Assembly: GCA_933822405.4 (NCBI GenBank)
Contig: CAKOGP040001781.1
Coordinates: 366,076-430,075, forward strand
Reading direction: 5' to 3'
Source: Cylindrotheca closterium
Lineage: Eukaryota; Bacillariophyta; Bacillariophyceae; Bacillariales; Bacillariaceae
Length of the DNA stretch: 64,000 nucleotides
The notes under the pieces were generated by a model. That model was not told the DNA's origin and ran no database searches. It saw only the letters and a program-made list of their open reading frames with translations. Below, piece by piece: positions 1-9,456 of the stretch (position 1 is the first letter of the stretch; each line of letters starts with the position of its first letter). A program made the translations under genes and the position numbers.

Positions 1-622
1 TGAGACAATGCAAAAGAGGATCGACATTGGTTTGCAATTAATCAATCGAGTGGAATCATCAATACGAGTTATTGGATGTCACACTGTGCTTCGGTGTACT
101 GACGATGATGGATCGAAGGATGGATGCTATTGGTCGGATGATTCATTCATTCGAAAACATTGGATGGTCGGATGATTGATTCATTCATTCGAGAATTCGT
201 GGAGCCGTTACAACGATTGGCCTGACGATTGAGCAGTTGGAAAGAAGCCAAAAAACATACGCAAAAAGGTGAAGGTGTCACACCAACGTCGTAAAATTGG
301 ACATAAAAGTAAATATCCACGATCACTGTTGTATCTGTTGTATTCAACAGTGGGCACGGGCGGGCTGGCATACTCATATATACGCTTTTACGTTCGTTTT
401 TGGCTCCAAAGTAACGTACGGATCGCAACGTTAGTTTTGAATGAGAACCGCACGTGCCAAAGTTCTGGTTTTTCTCGCGTCAGAGATCTTCCCTCCACTT
501 TCACAGAAAAAAACAGACCAAAAGCGATCGTTCCAAAATAAGATTCACACATCAATCGATCATCTCAAACAAGACCAATCAATCAACAAACCGTTTCACC
601 TTCTAGAACTTTTGATATCAAA
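1..622. other. non-coding 5' stretch
   Basis: I see no convincing gene. Around 135-195 a short imperfect direct repeat occurs twice (GGTCGGATGATTCATTCATT and a close variant); ATTC-rich tracts of the same kind recur near 1510 and 20370. The 80 bp before 623 are A/C-rich, as in the leaders of several genes in the window. Confidence 0.5.
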
Positions 623-925
623 ATGCCATCCTTGCTAAACCCCTACCGCGATTTTTTCCATTGCGCTGGACAAGAGTTCGAATACGAAATGGATGTCGCA
701 AACGAAGTTGTGGATTCTTCTATTGCCAGCATTATGCCATCCACACCCAACCGGTACACTTCAGCTACTCAAGCTACTCGTGGCACTCCGTCTCGTAGAG
801 CAGATACGATGCAAGATGATGCACACTCGATGGTGGGATTCCCTCCATCGGCATCTCCGTCTCTGGGACAATCGTCCGCTCCAAGATCAACAACAAGGCA
901 CGTGCGCAAGGTTAGCCGATCATGA
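623..925 (+). CDS. possible small hypothetical protein (100 aa)
   Basis: An ATG-initiated frame of 100 codons follows a leader of the A/C-rich type seen before other genes here. The protein is Ser/Thr/Pro-rich after residue 35, has a basic C-terminus (RHVRKVSRS), and shows no membrane segment or recognisable domain. Composition looks more protein-like than the overlapping frame on the same strand, but there is no paralogue in the window to confirm it. It could be a real small disordered protein, the first exon of a longer gene, or chance. Confidence 0.3.
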   Translation: MPSLLNPYRDFFHCAGQEFEYEMDVANEVVDSSIASIMPSTPNRYTSATQATRGTPSRRADTMQDDAHSMVGFPPSASPSLGQSSAPRSTTRHVRKVSRS

Positions 926-1792
926 GGTTGAGCAGCAACAAGACATCCATGTTCTTGTGCTGAAGTTTACATACGGTACCTACATACATTACATATTTTT
1001 CAAGCCAATAATTGTACATTTACATCTAAAAAGAACAACAACAACAAGAGGATGCGGGACATGGATTCGTCTATTGATAATTATTTCATACACGTGGAGT
1101 GCGTGAAGAGCTACGATGGGGAAACAATTAGAAAGCTGATGGACTGCTAACATCTCATACAGTGATGAAAGCAGGTTCAATTCTAGGGACAGCACCAGAA
1201 TTAGAAATACATGTTTCTTGTGAGCGAATCATCAATCAACAATGAGAATCCTGCGGAAGTTGCTATTCGTGAGCAACTTATCAGCTCCACCCCAACTCCA
1301 ACCCAGCATATCTACACGTAAAGGAAGATTTATCTCCCCCCTCATTATACTGTATAGCTGCATTCAATTTTGAACGACTACAATTTCTATTGAAGCTTGG
1401 TTTGTTGTTTCTGCTACAAAGTGGTATACGCCGCCAAGCTCCAGCATAAGTCAAGCGTCCAAGTGGAACATGAGACATTGAACCTATACTCTTGATTGAA
1501 CATGAGATTGATTCATTCATTCATTCTTTGTGCAGCGGCCAGACGGTTAATCACTTTTGACTCGCCCGATCCACGCTAATTCGTGGAAGTGACCTCACGG
1601 AAACTCCTCGATGTTCCGCGGGATACGATGAACACGCGGTTTCTGTAAAACTTCTTTCACACTTACTACGATTGATTATTGCCAAGATACGATACGTTGT
1701 ATTCATTGCATCATTGTGCTGTCCAGGAAAGGATCATAATTTGAACAAGCAGTCAACAACAACTTACTACCACCAAAACACAAAACATCACA
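926..1792. other. intergenic, upstream of His-rich gene 1
   Basis: No gene recognised. Holds ATTC-rich tracts near 1510-1527 and the A/C-rich leader of the gene starting at 1793. Overlapping short frames on both strands have no recognisable content. Confidence 0.5.
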
Positions 1793-2863
1793 ATGGAGAA
1801 AGAATCCACCGACTTTATTCCTCTCCTTGAAGACATTGAGACTCCAATTGTTTCCGCAGACTCCATCTATCCTGTAAAGAAGAACAAGAACAAGGAGTGC
1901 AAATGCAAAAAGGCACGCTGTGTCAAAAAGGTCCTTAAGACCGTCTTGAAGGTTGTCTTCGTCGCATTCCTTCTATTTTCTGCGGTAGCTTCCATTGCTG
2001 GCTACCGCTGGTATCGCTGGATGTCTCGTGAGGTGGAACGATTCACCTCCACTCAGGCCAATTACTATACGCCCCGTGAGGAGGTTCCCATGGGCGAACT
2101 AGAAGTCTTGAAGGACAACGCCAAACTCTTCTGGGACAGCATCCAAAATGGTGCCGTTCCACAAGACTTTGTCCTCACCCACAGACAGACCAATGGCTTT
2201 GTCGCCGCTTCCGATTTCCTCCGCACTCATGCGTATGCCGAGATGGAGGACAACGAACTCAAACTGTCTGTCAGCCTGCCTACGGATGGCTTGCCAGGCG
2301 GTAAGGGACGATTCTTCAATGCCTACCAGACCGTCAAATGGCACCCAGAGACCAACCGTCTTACCATCCAGATGGATGCCGTGGACGTGGAAGTCCCCAT
2401 TGGTCAATTGATCGATGCGGAATTCGAACTCACCACCATGGAAGATGGCAAGACTCTAAACTTGCAGGTCATTAAGGGTAAAGCCTTTGACCACAAGATT
2501 CCCACAGATTTCCTGGAGGAACACTACAACCTCTTGGAAGACTTGTACACTTGCGACTGTCATGATGATGACTGCAAGCACGCCCGTAAGTTCTTGGAAG
2601 GTTTGGCTGGAGTTTCCATGGAGGAAGGACAGGTTGTCGTTCATGCTGACACTGATCCCAAGGAAGCTACTTACTACAAGGAGCACGAAGGACACAGCTG
2701 GCACCATGACCACCATGGTCATCATGGAAAGCATGGTCACCACCACGGAGAGCATGGCCACCACCATGGAGGACACCGTGTCTTGCGCGAAAGTAGTCCC
2801 AAGGCTCATGGTCACAGTCACCATTGGAGAGCTTTGCACATGGTTCGCAGACTTATGGCTTAA
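1793..2863 (+). CDS. single-pass membrane protein with His-rich tail, copy 1
   Basis: 356 aa, family not recognised. Residues 1-47 are a cytosolic-looking head with PLLEDIETP and a Cys/Lys-rich patch (KECKCKKARC, about 34-43). One hydrophobic helix follows at about 51-70 and ends in GYRWYRW. The remainder would lie across the membrane and contains DGLPGGKGRFF, LTTMEDGKTLNLQV and a Cys/Asp/His motif (LYTCDCHDDDCKHARKF). The last 60 residues hold an HGHH/HHGEHG-type repeat rich in His and Gly, which would be expected to bind Zn, Ni, Cu or similar metals. It is a tandem paralogue of the next gene. Metal binding is inferred from composition; the role is unknown. An AATAAA lies at 2902-2907. Confidence 0.85.
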   Translation: MEKESTDFIPLLEDIETPIVSADSIYPVKKNKNKECKCKKARCVKKVLKTVLKVVFVAFLLFSAVASIAGYRWYRWMSREVERFTSTQANYYTPREEVPMGELEVLKDNAKLFWDSIQNGAVPQDFVLTHRQTNGFVAASDFLRTHAYAEMEDNELKLSVSLPTDGLPGGKGRFFNAYQTVKWHPETNRLTIQMDAVDVEVPIGQLIDAEFELTTMEDGKTLNLQVIKGKAFDHKIPTDFLEEHYNLLEDLYTCDCHDDDCKHARKFLEGLAGVSMEEGQVVVHADTDPKEATYYKEHEGHSWHHDHHGHHGKHGHHHGEHGHHHGGHRVLRESSPKAHGHSHHWRALHMVRRLMA

Positions 2864-3391
2864 GAACTAAAATTTGTAAAACTATAGCATTGTAAAGTAA
2901 CAATAAAACAATGTCATTATTTCTTTGTTGCATGAAGTATCAAGCAACCAGGCTCAATCACAGGAACTGCCTTCAAATTGATCGACGCCTTACTGGACTC
3001 TCAACTTGTGCCTTGTTGCCTTATTGTCAAGGCGTAGAAAATTGAAAATACAAAAGAATTTGTAATAGAGGTGAAAAAAGTCGGAAAACACCCGGATCTG
3101 TGTTTCACACATTGTATTCGCCCCTAAAAGTTCCCCTAAAATCAATTCTCTGCATATTTGCGAAACCATTCTCAATGAGATTGTACGGTACACGTATCTA
3201 CAGTAGCTCCAATGCCATATGTTACTTTTAATTAACGACCGATGTCTTACATTGACTCGTGATGGCCACAATCGAACACTGTTCGAAATCAAATTTCGCA
3301 AGATTCCTTTCGGTTTTCCGGGAGAAAAATACCATGAAGGTTTTCGATATCCACGAACCGGACTCACAATAAAACAAACATCATCATCATC
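2864..3391. other. intergenic between the His-rich pair
   Basis: Contains the probable polyadenylation signal AATAAA at 2902-2907 of the upstream gene and the promoter/leader of the downstream one, which ends in an ATC repeat just before the ATG. The long reverse-strand frame crossing it is a shadow of the coding region at 3392. Confidence 0.5.
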
Positions 3392-4510
3392 ATGGATAAC
3401 GACGATACGAACTCCAAGGTCCCTCTCCTTGAGGACATTGAGACTCCCCTCGAGGTCTCCGCAGAGTCCGTCTACCCAGTCAAGAACAAGAACAAGGAAT
3501 GCCGCTGGAAGAACTGGAAGAATTGCAAACATGGCAAATGCAAGAAGGCACGCTGTGTCAAGAAGTGCCTCAAGGTCATCTGCAAGGTAGCCTTGGTCGG
3601 ATTCCTCCTCTTTGGCGCCGTTGCTTCCATTGCTGGATACCGCTGGTACCGCTTTGTCTCCCATCAAGTCCAACAGTGGACTGTAACGGAACCCAATGCA
3701 CTCCCCGTGCAAGATGTTCCATTGGAAGAGTTGGCCTTGCTTGAGGATAGCGCTCGCTTCTTTTGGGATTCAATCCAATATGGAAAGGTACCCGAGGACT
3801 TTGTTCTCACAGCAAAAGATCTCAATGGCTTCTTTGCGTCTGAAGAACGTCTTCGTGGAAATGCCTTTGCGGAAATGAAGGCAAACGAATACCAAGTGTC
3901 TCTCAGCATTCCCACGGATGGTTTGCCAGGTGGTAAGGGACGATACTTTGTCGCTACCAAGACCCTCAATTGGGACCCCGAGAACCAAGAGTTGAAGGTC
4001 AAGATCCAACCTATGGACGAGTCCATGGGTACCATGGCCGAAGCTGTATTGAAGCTCACCACCATGGAAGATGGCAAGACTCTAAACTTGCAAGTTCTTT
4101 CTGGTCAAGGACTTGGCCACATTATTCCTCAAAAATTCATTGATGAGCAATACAACCTTTTGGAGGACTTGTACAACTGCGACTGTCATGATCATGAATG
4201 CAAGCAAGCTCGCAAGTTCTTGGAAGGATTGGCCGGAGTTGCCATGGAGGACGGTCAGGTTGTTGTCCATGCGGATCCTGAACCCAAGGAAGCCACCTAC
4301 TACAAGGAACATGAAGGACACAGCTGGCATCATGGACACCACGGGCATCGTCATCATGGCAAACATGGAAAGCATGGACATCGCCATGGAGATCACCACC
4401 ACGGAGGAGATCATGGCCACCACCACGGAGGACGCCGTCATTTGCGTGCCAAGATTGGTGGACACCGTCACTTGAAGGCTTTGCACATGTTGCGCAAGCT
4501 CATGGCCTAA
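3392..4510 (+). CDS. single-pass membrane protein with His-rich tail, copy 2
   Basis: 372 aa, collinear paralogue of the protein at 1793-2863. It keeps PLLEDIETP, the Lys/Cys-rich juxtamembrane patch (enlarged here, with KNCKHGKCKKARC), a TM helix at about 63-82 ending GYRWYRF, DGLPGGKGRYF, TTMEDGKTLNLQV, LYNCDCHDHECKQARKFLEGLAGV and a longer His tail with HGKHGKHGHRHGDHHHGGDHGHHHGG. The cytosolic Cys patch is more divergent than the lumenal part. Sharing of the Cys/Asp/His motif and tail length class suggests both copies are under selection. Possible metal sensor, store or chaperone at a membrane; unproven. Confidence 0.85.
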   Translation: MDNDDTNSKVPLLEDIETPLEVSAESVYPVKNKNKECRWKNWKNCKHGKCKKARCVKKCLKVICKVALVGFLLFGAVASIAGYRWYRFVSHQVQQWTVTEPNALPVQDVPLEELALLEDSARFFWDSIQYGKVPEDFVLTAKDLNGFFASEERLRGNAFAEMKANEYQVSLSIPTDGLPGGKGRYFVATKTLNWDPENQELKVKIQPMDESMGTMAEAVLKLTTMEDGKTLNLQVLSGQGLGHIIPQKFIDEQYNLLEDLYNCDCHDHECKQARKFLEGLAGVAMEDGQVVVHADPEPKEATYYKEHEGHSWHHGHHGHRHHGKHGKHGHRHGDHHHGGDHGHHHGGRRHLRAKIGGHRHLKALHMLRKLMA

Positions 4511-4816
4511 GGATGCCTGATCCCATCCGCAAATCTAGCCCCCGGGTGGTCCTTTGAATAGGCACACTACAAGAAGCAAAACGCAAGAAGGACTACCTGG
4601 GCGCCCTTGCAGATGCTCCTACTTTGCTATACAGCTCTGTACAGATTGACCAGTACATAAACTAACGATAAATCGCTACTTTGTGATTAAAATTGAGTTG
4701 ATACCTAGACTTGAGGCCTCGAAGAACACCCCCTGTGACGGGACCACTTTGCAGACCTACCATTAACATACAAAATATCCTAAATTATACATGGCTCGCT
4801 GACCTTTCTATCAATA
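4511..4816. other. intergenic with cyclase relic
   Basis: Converging 3' ends of the His-rich gene 2 and cyclase 1. Apart from the relic at 4693-4761, nothing recognised. Confidence 0.5.
4693..4761 (-). pseudogene. relic of nucleotide cyclase catalytic domain
   Basis: About 69 bp closely matching, in the same orientation, the segment 5042-5108 of the adjacent cyclase gene. Read on the minus strand it encodes VGLQSGPVTGGVLRG followed by LKSRYQ-like residues, i.e. the loop before the FGDTVN motif. Similarity stops abruptly on both sides. It is the stump of a duplicated copy, lying 56 bp beyond the end of the intact gene. Confidence 0.7.
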
Positions 4817-7114
4817 CTAATTTGTTGACTGCCGCGAAACCGACGTAGTCAAGCTGGTAGGCCGGACGAAATATGTCTGCATGTCACCTTTCCCCTTGAT
4901 TGGCAACTTTTCGTCACAAGCCACTAGCCACGAAGACCTTCCTAGCTTCACTAGCTCATCAGCTGTGGATTGGGACACATGGATCATGCCAGTTGTTCCA
5001 TTGCTCTCCATCCTTGACGCAGTATTCACAGTATCTCCAAAGAGCTGATACCTAGACTTCTGTCCACGAAGGACACCCCCGGTGACTGGTCCACTGTGCA
5101 GACCTACACGCATGGCCAGATTTGCTGTATCATCTCCCAAGGAGTCTACCAGTGACAGAACCACATTTCTCATTTTTGCAAGGCAATCGACAGAAAATCT
5201 CACCATGATCTCCGCATGCTCTGAAACAAGAAATCAACCAAAAGTGTTAGTATCCTTGATTATTTGGATGGCAGAGAAAAAGAAAGATAGCTCTAGACGT
5301 ACTTTCTTGCGGATTTGGGAGTCCGGTGACCGCCACGTAGCAATCGCCGATGGTCTCAACCTTGAAGACACCTCTTTTGTTGGCAATGGTGTCAAACGCT
5401 CCATACAAAGCTTCCAACAGTTCGAACACCTCAACGGGCGTTCTTGTCGCACTCCATTTGGTGAACCCGACGAGGTCTGCGAAGAAGATGGTGGTCTCGG
5501 GGTACTCGCTGGCAATGGCTTGCTTGCGCTCAACCACACCTCCGTTAGCTCCCGTTTTCCATGTAGCAGCCTTATTTGCTGCCTCTTGGTCTTGGTCCTC
5601 ATACAAACGGTCCCTGACGGCTTCTGGAAAAAGGGAATGTACCAGTTTTCCAGACTGCATTGCCGATTTCATGACCACCTTCTGTCGTCTTTCTACCATG
5701 TAGTCGTACAGGAGAAAAACTGCAGCCGTGAACACAAAAACGACAGCAAGAACGATTGCAAACAGTGCAGGCTCGTTGGTTTCGTAACTGTCGCGGAACG
5801 TGTCAGAAGGATACACTCGGATGCTGTAGTGACAAGTAGGATCTTCGTCAACAAAAGTTTGATCTCGATCAAGGATCAAATCGATTTTAGTTTCTCGTCG
5901 CAAGTAGTCATACTCGGGTGAATGGAGGTCACCGTGACCTTCAAACTGTGCTTCTAGGCCGTCAACGATGTAAGTGTACTGCTGGCCACATGTGTTTTCT
6001 AGGATGACGTGGATACCATTGGAACCTTTGGGCAAAAGCCCATCGAAATAGGTTCTCCAGTAGATAATGGTATAGAAAATCGCTACAACGGAACGGTCTC
6101 CCGCGAGTTTATCAAATACTGAATGGCGGCAGAGTGAGATGAAAGGAATGACGTGAGAAATCGCATATTGTTTTTCGGAGATCTGCAGGTCTATGCAACG
6201 TGAAACATACCAGGAAACTGAGCAATGGCAAATGCATCATCTTGATAGTTCCAGTTTGGTGTGTTTGAAAACGAATTGTACCTATCATCCCTTGGCCTAG
6301 TAGGATCAAGGTAGTCTTCGCTTAATCCAAAAGCAGGCCTTTTGTTGGCAACAGCAAAGTCCATAATTTCCGTGTTTTCAGAATTTCTATGAATGTTGAC
6401 ATTTATGCCGGAGGGATTGCTTGGAGGGTGCATCATCCATATAGGGTAATATGGACCAGGCCCTGACTCTGGAACATATGAGCCTGGATTGGATTCAAGA
6501 TCCATTATAACAGGAAATATAGGTGTCACGTCTATTTCTGCTGCATCCACGCCCTGCATGTACGCCAAACCCTCTCGCAAATGACCTTGATTGGCATTTG
6601 AATACGCTTCCCATTCGGTGCGACGATTTGCTTCAATCCTCGGCAACAAGAGCGACAAGGACAACCCAGCCATTGCGTGCAATTCTGAGGCACGTCTTGT
6701 GTAGTCAGGAGGGGTTACAAGTGGCCAAGCGGTCTGGTTGCTATAGGCAGTCAAACCAGAGAAGAACATATCGATGGCACCAAAGCGCTGTTTCACGACA
6801 GATTCAAACGAAATGACGAGCTTGTCTGCCAAGCCTGCAAATTCTTTCTCAAAGCTATCTTGTTGATCATTGCGCCCATTCAAGTATACCCCTACACACA
6901 CTGCAATCATAGCAGTCATGAGGACAAAAGCAACCAGCAAACGTAGTCGCCATACCAATCTGTTCTCATCGTTCGCGACAACTAAATCTGGTTGTGCCGA
7001 CGCAGCAAGGTTTTCATCATGATTAGCCTCGCTCTCAGAATCATATGACAAATCCTTGTCAACAGTGTCTGAACAACCGGTGTGATCGTTTGGTTTCTTA
7101 TTATTATCCTCCAT
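4817..7114 (-). CDS. receptor-type class III nucleotide cyclase with CHASE-like ectodomain, copy 1
   Basis: Three exons inferred: 7114-6211, 6118-5303 and 5220-4817 (introns 92 and 82 nt, GT-AG, phase 1), giving 707 aa. Order: short acidic cytosolic head, TM1 (LLVAFVLMTAMIAVCVGVYL), a CHASE-like extracellular domain, TM2 (ALFAIVLAVVFVFTAAVFLL), basic linker, and a C-terminal cyclase domain with FFADLVGFTKWS, KVETIGDCYVAV, HSGPVTGGV and FGDTVNTASRMES. The two metal-binding Asp residues and the transition-state Asn/Arg are present. It would make cAMP or cGMP in the cytosol in response to an external ligand. No phosphodiesterase domain follows. An ATG at 7204 is in frame, but paralogue alignment favours 7114. 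Confidence 0.88.
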
Positions 7115-7765
7115 TGTAAAGATTCTTCGTTTGGGCAAAAATGTGTGCGGTTCAGAATCACGAAAGGTTTTTCCATCCCAACAAAAAAACGTGCGGGACC
7201 GCATATGTGGTATCGTGCATGTTTTACCGAGGTGTTTTTCTCTTAGCCGTTTCTGACCGCATTAGTCAGGACACCCGACCAATAATATTGTCCACTTGAA
7301 AAAATGGACATCCGAGCTTTTCGCAACAAATTAATAGAAAGACCCGTGGCATCTTTTCCACACGGGACTTTCCCCCCTCAAAACATCTGATCTGTCTCAA
7401 CAAGGCAGGCGGATAGTCTGAATAGTGAGTGACGAGTGAGTGTCAGGTGTCAGTCATCCGGCGGCCGGCCAGATATCGTCGCGCAAATAATGACTCACTC
7501 GACCAATCCGTGACATTCGCACTCGTGACTGCGTATACAGGACTGACTGATTCCATGGATACGGTTTATCGTAAAAAGGCAGAATTTCTGATCTATACAG
7601 ACGACGCAACAACGATAGCTATTCGATTGCCATACTGTATATCCAAAGCAGACGCGCCATATATTGCAACACTCAGGCTTGCTTCTTTTGGTCTATCTAT
7701 ATGGAATACGGATAAATCCTTTCACTGTACGGAACTGTCTCATTTATCAGGTCGAGATAATAGCG
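7115..7765. other. divergent intergenic region (cyclase 1 / F-box gene)
   Basis: Shared 5' region of a minus-strand cyclase and a plus-strand F-box gene. An open frame runs through the right part and continues into the F-box gene, but it has no ATG before 7766. Nothing else recognised. Confidence 0.45.
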
Positions 7766-8920
7766 ATGAAACTTTCAAGCTTGTCAACAGACGCGCAAAT
7801 CGATGTCTTCTCGTTTTTGGACTTGGATTCGTTGCGACGGATGATGGCCACCGATCGAAGCTTTCGTTGTCTTTTGCTCTCCGATACAGCCTATCAGATG
7901 TGGCTCTATCAATTTGAGCTTCGCTGGGGAAAACTGCCACAAGATATGCATACGGACCCTGTCCTGAAGAACGATGTTCCACTCCCCGGTAGCATTTCTG
8001 CCTCAGAATCATTCCCATCTCCGGTTGGACGTCTGGGCAAAACCAACCTTCCTCTACTTCTCTCCACGACACCGGAAGAAATCCCCCAACGCTTGATCCA
8101 ATATTTCTATCACCCTGGGGCGACTTTTGACGTATCCACGAAACAAACCCCCCGCTTGGAATATTCTTTTAATGTGACTGGCTATGTTTATTCCATCAGG
8201 GCCAACCTTCCCCTACCAAAACCAAAATGTCAAATATCAGAAATTGAAACTGTAACTGAAACCACATTAATGGATGATGGCGAAGAAGTGGCGACTCTGG
8301 AGAACGAGCTAATTTACGAATGGAGACCTTTCGTAAGTCCCTACAGGTATCAAGCCGGACCCAAGAGCACTATCAACGTGTCACCTCGCCTCGTATCCTA
8401 TTTTGAAATTGCAATCGGGACACGCCAATGGGACTGCCCTCCACCACTTTTCAGAGACGACTGTGTTTGCATTGGCTTGACTACGAGCCCGTCTCGCTGG
8501 GTTTCTAAATTGCCGGGATGGGACAAGCTCAGTTTTGGATACCATGGCGACAATGGTGGCTTGTATCATGGTTCTGGACGGAACATTGGCCTAGTGAGCA
8601 CCTTTGGACCTGGTGATACAGTGGGGATGGGAATTGACTATGTCCATCGCTATATCTTTGTCACGAAAAACGGTCAATTTGTCACTGCTGCGTTTCGGGA
8701 CTTGAGTATCGATATGCTTGCCAACATCCATTTCTTCCCTATCGTGGGTTTGTATACTAGTCATGTTGTGGAAGTCAACTACATGGGTATGGCCCAGCCC
8801 TTTTGCTTTGACTTGGCAGCATATTGCAATCGTGATCAAGAGCAGGTGACTCTTGCCATTGAAAAATGTATGGAACAGGACGCTTCAGCTCTGCGAGTTG
8901 GCCATTCTATTTCAGTGTGA
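7766..8920 (+). CDS. F-box and SPRY domain protein
   Basis: 384 aa from the first in-frame ATG. Residues 2-48 form an F-box (LSTDAQIDVFSFLDLDSLRR...MWLYQ). A middle region of about 160 residues has no recognised domain. Residues 209-350 form a SPRY domain, including SYFEIAIG, CVCIGLTT, GYHGDNGGLYHG, GDTVGMGID, IFVTKNGQ and FFPIVGL, the typical strand order. Known F-box/SPRY proteins are substrate adaptors of SCF-type ubiquitin ligases, with SPRY as the substrate-binding part; that role is inferred. It lies between inverted cyclase copies and is not related to them. Confidence 0.85.
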   Translation: MKLSSLSTDAQIDVFSFLDLDSLRRMMATDRSFRCLLLSDTAYQMWLYQFELRWGKLPQDMHTDPVLKNDVPLPGSISASESFPSPVGRLGKTNLPLLLSTTPEEIPQRLIQYFYHPGATFDVSTKQTPRLEYSFNVTGYVYSIRANLPLPKPKCQISEIETVTETTLMDDGEEVATLENELIYEWRPFVSPYRYQAGPKSTINVSPRLVSYFEIAIGTRQWDCPPPLFRDDCVCIGLTTSPSRWVSKLPGWDKLSFGYHGDNGGLYHGSGRNIGLVSTFGPGDTVGMGIDYVHRYIFVTKNGQFVTAAFRDLSIDMLANIHFFPIVGLYTSHVVEVNYMGMAQPFCFDLAAYCNRDQEQVTLAIEKCMEQDASALRVGHSISV

Positions 8921-9078
8921 GATTGCCACCGAGTGAACAGGAACTTAGTGCACCCGGAGTATTTGGCATTGATAGATTGCCACCAAGTGTCATTGTCAGC
9001 TTGTTCGGTGCATACTCTATCAGTAATGATCGTAATGATAACTTTTGTCATCTACTTTTGAGCTCTTTTCGTTGAAAT

Positions 9079-9330
9079 GACTGCAGCAGTTCTGTTGAAT
9101 CAATCATCCGATTTTGCAAATTCTGGCTATCATGTCTAGCTTCCTTCCGCAATGTTGAATGTCGGTTTTCCCAGCTTTTCTCGTATTTATGTTGAACGAT
9201 TGAACATATGTTACACAAAGGTATTGTGAGATCTCGTTAACACAATTTGATACTGCTATGAATTAGTATACCATATTGTTGAATTGAGGATTGACTATCT
9301 GGTGTTTTCATTGCATCGGTTTGATACTCG
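9079..9330 (+). pseudogene. relic of the 3' end of the polytopic membrane-protein gene
   Basis: From about 9081 the sequence matches the end of the coding region at 12451-14619 (compare 14350-14436, shared CAGCAGTTCTGTTGAATCA), and 9243-9305 matches that gene's 3' flank near 14670-14730, with several indels and substitutions. No open frame remains. Together with the following cyclase it marks the left part of a segmental duplication in which this gene copy was lost. Confidence 0.7.
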
Positions 9331-9336
9331 TGGATT

Positions 9337-9456
9337 ATTTAATACCACCATACGTTTCGCAAACGCACTTCTCACAAAAGCACGATGATGTTGGCAAATA
9401 AACCAAACGGTTACAGTTCATCAGTCGCTAATACTTCTGAAAAGGAGGTATCAGAT
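9337..9456 (+). repeat. 120-bp segment repeated at 14986-15105
   Basis: Leader and first 24 codons of cyclase copies 2 and 3 are identical by eye over about 120 bp, whereas the sequence on both sides has diverged. It marks the duplicated unit and suggests constraint or gene conversion at the 5' end. Confidence 0.8.

Noticed and set aside
4082..4486. Met/Val/Ser-rich minus-strand frame
   Set aside because: Antisense of the His-rich tail repeats; the same pattern appears opposite copy 1 at 2456-2839.
7429..7765. Gene upstream of, and overlapping, the F-box gene
   Set aside because: The frames begin at non-ATG codons or lack any recognisable content; the overlapping frame is a shadow of the F-box sequence.
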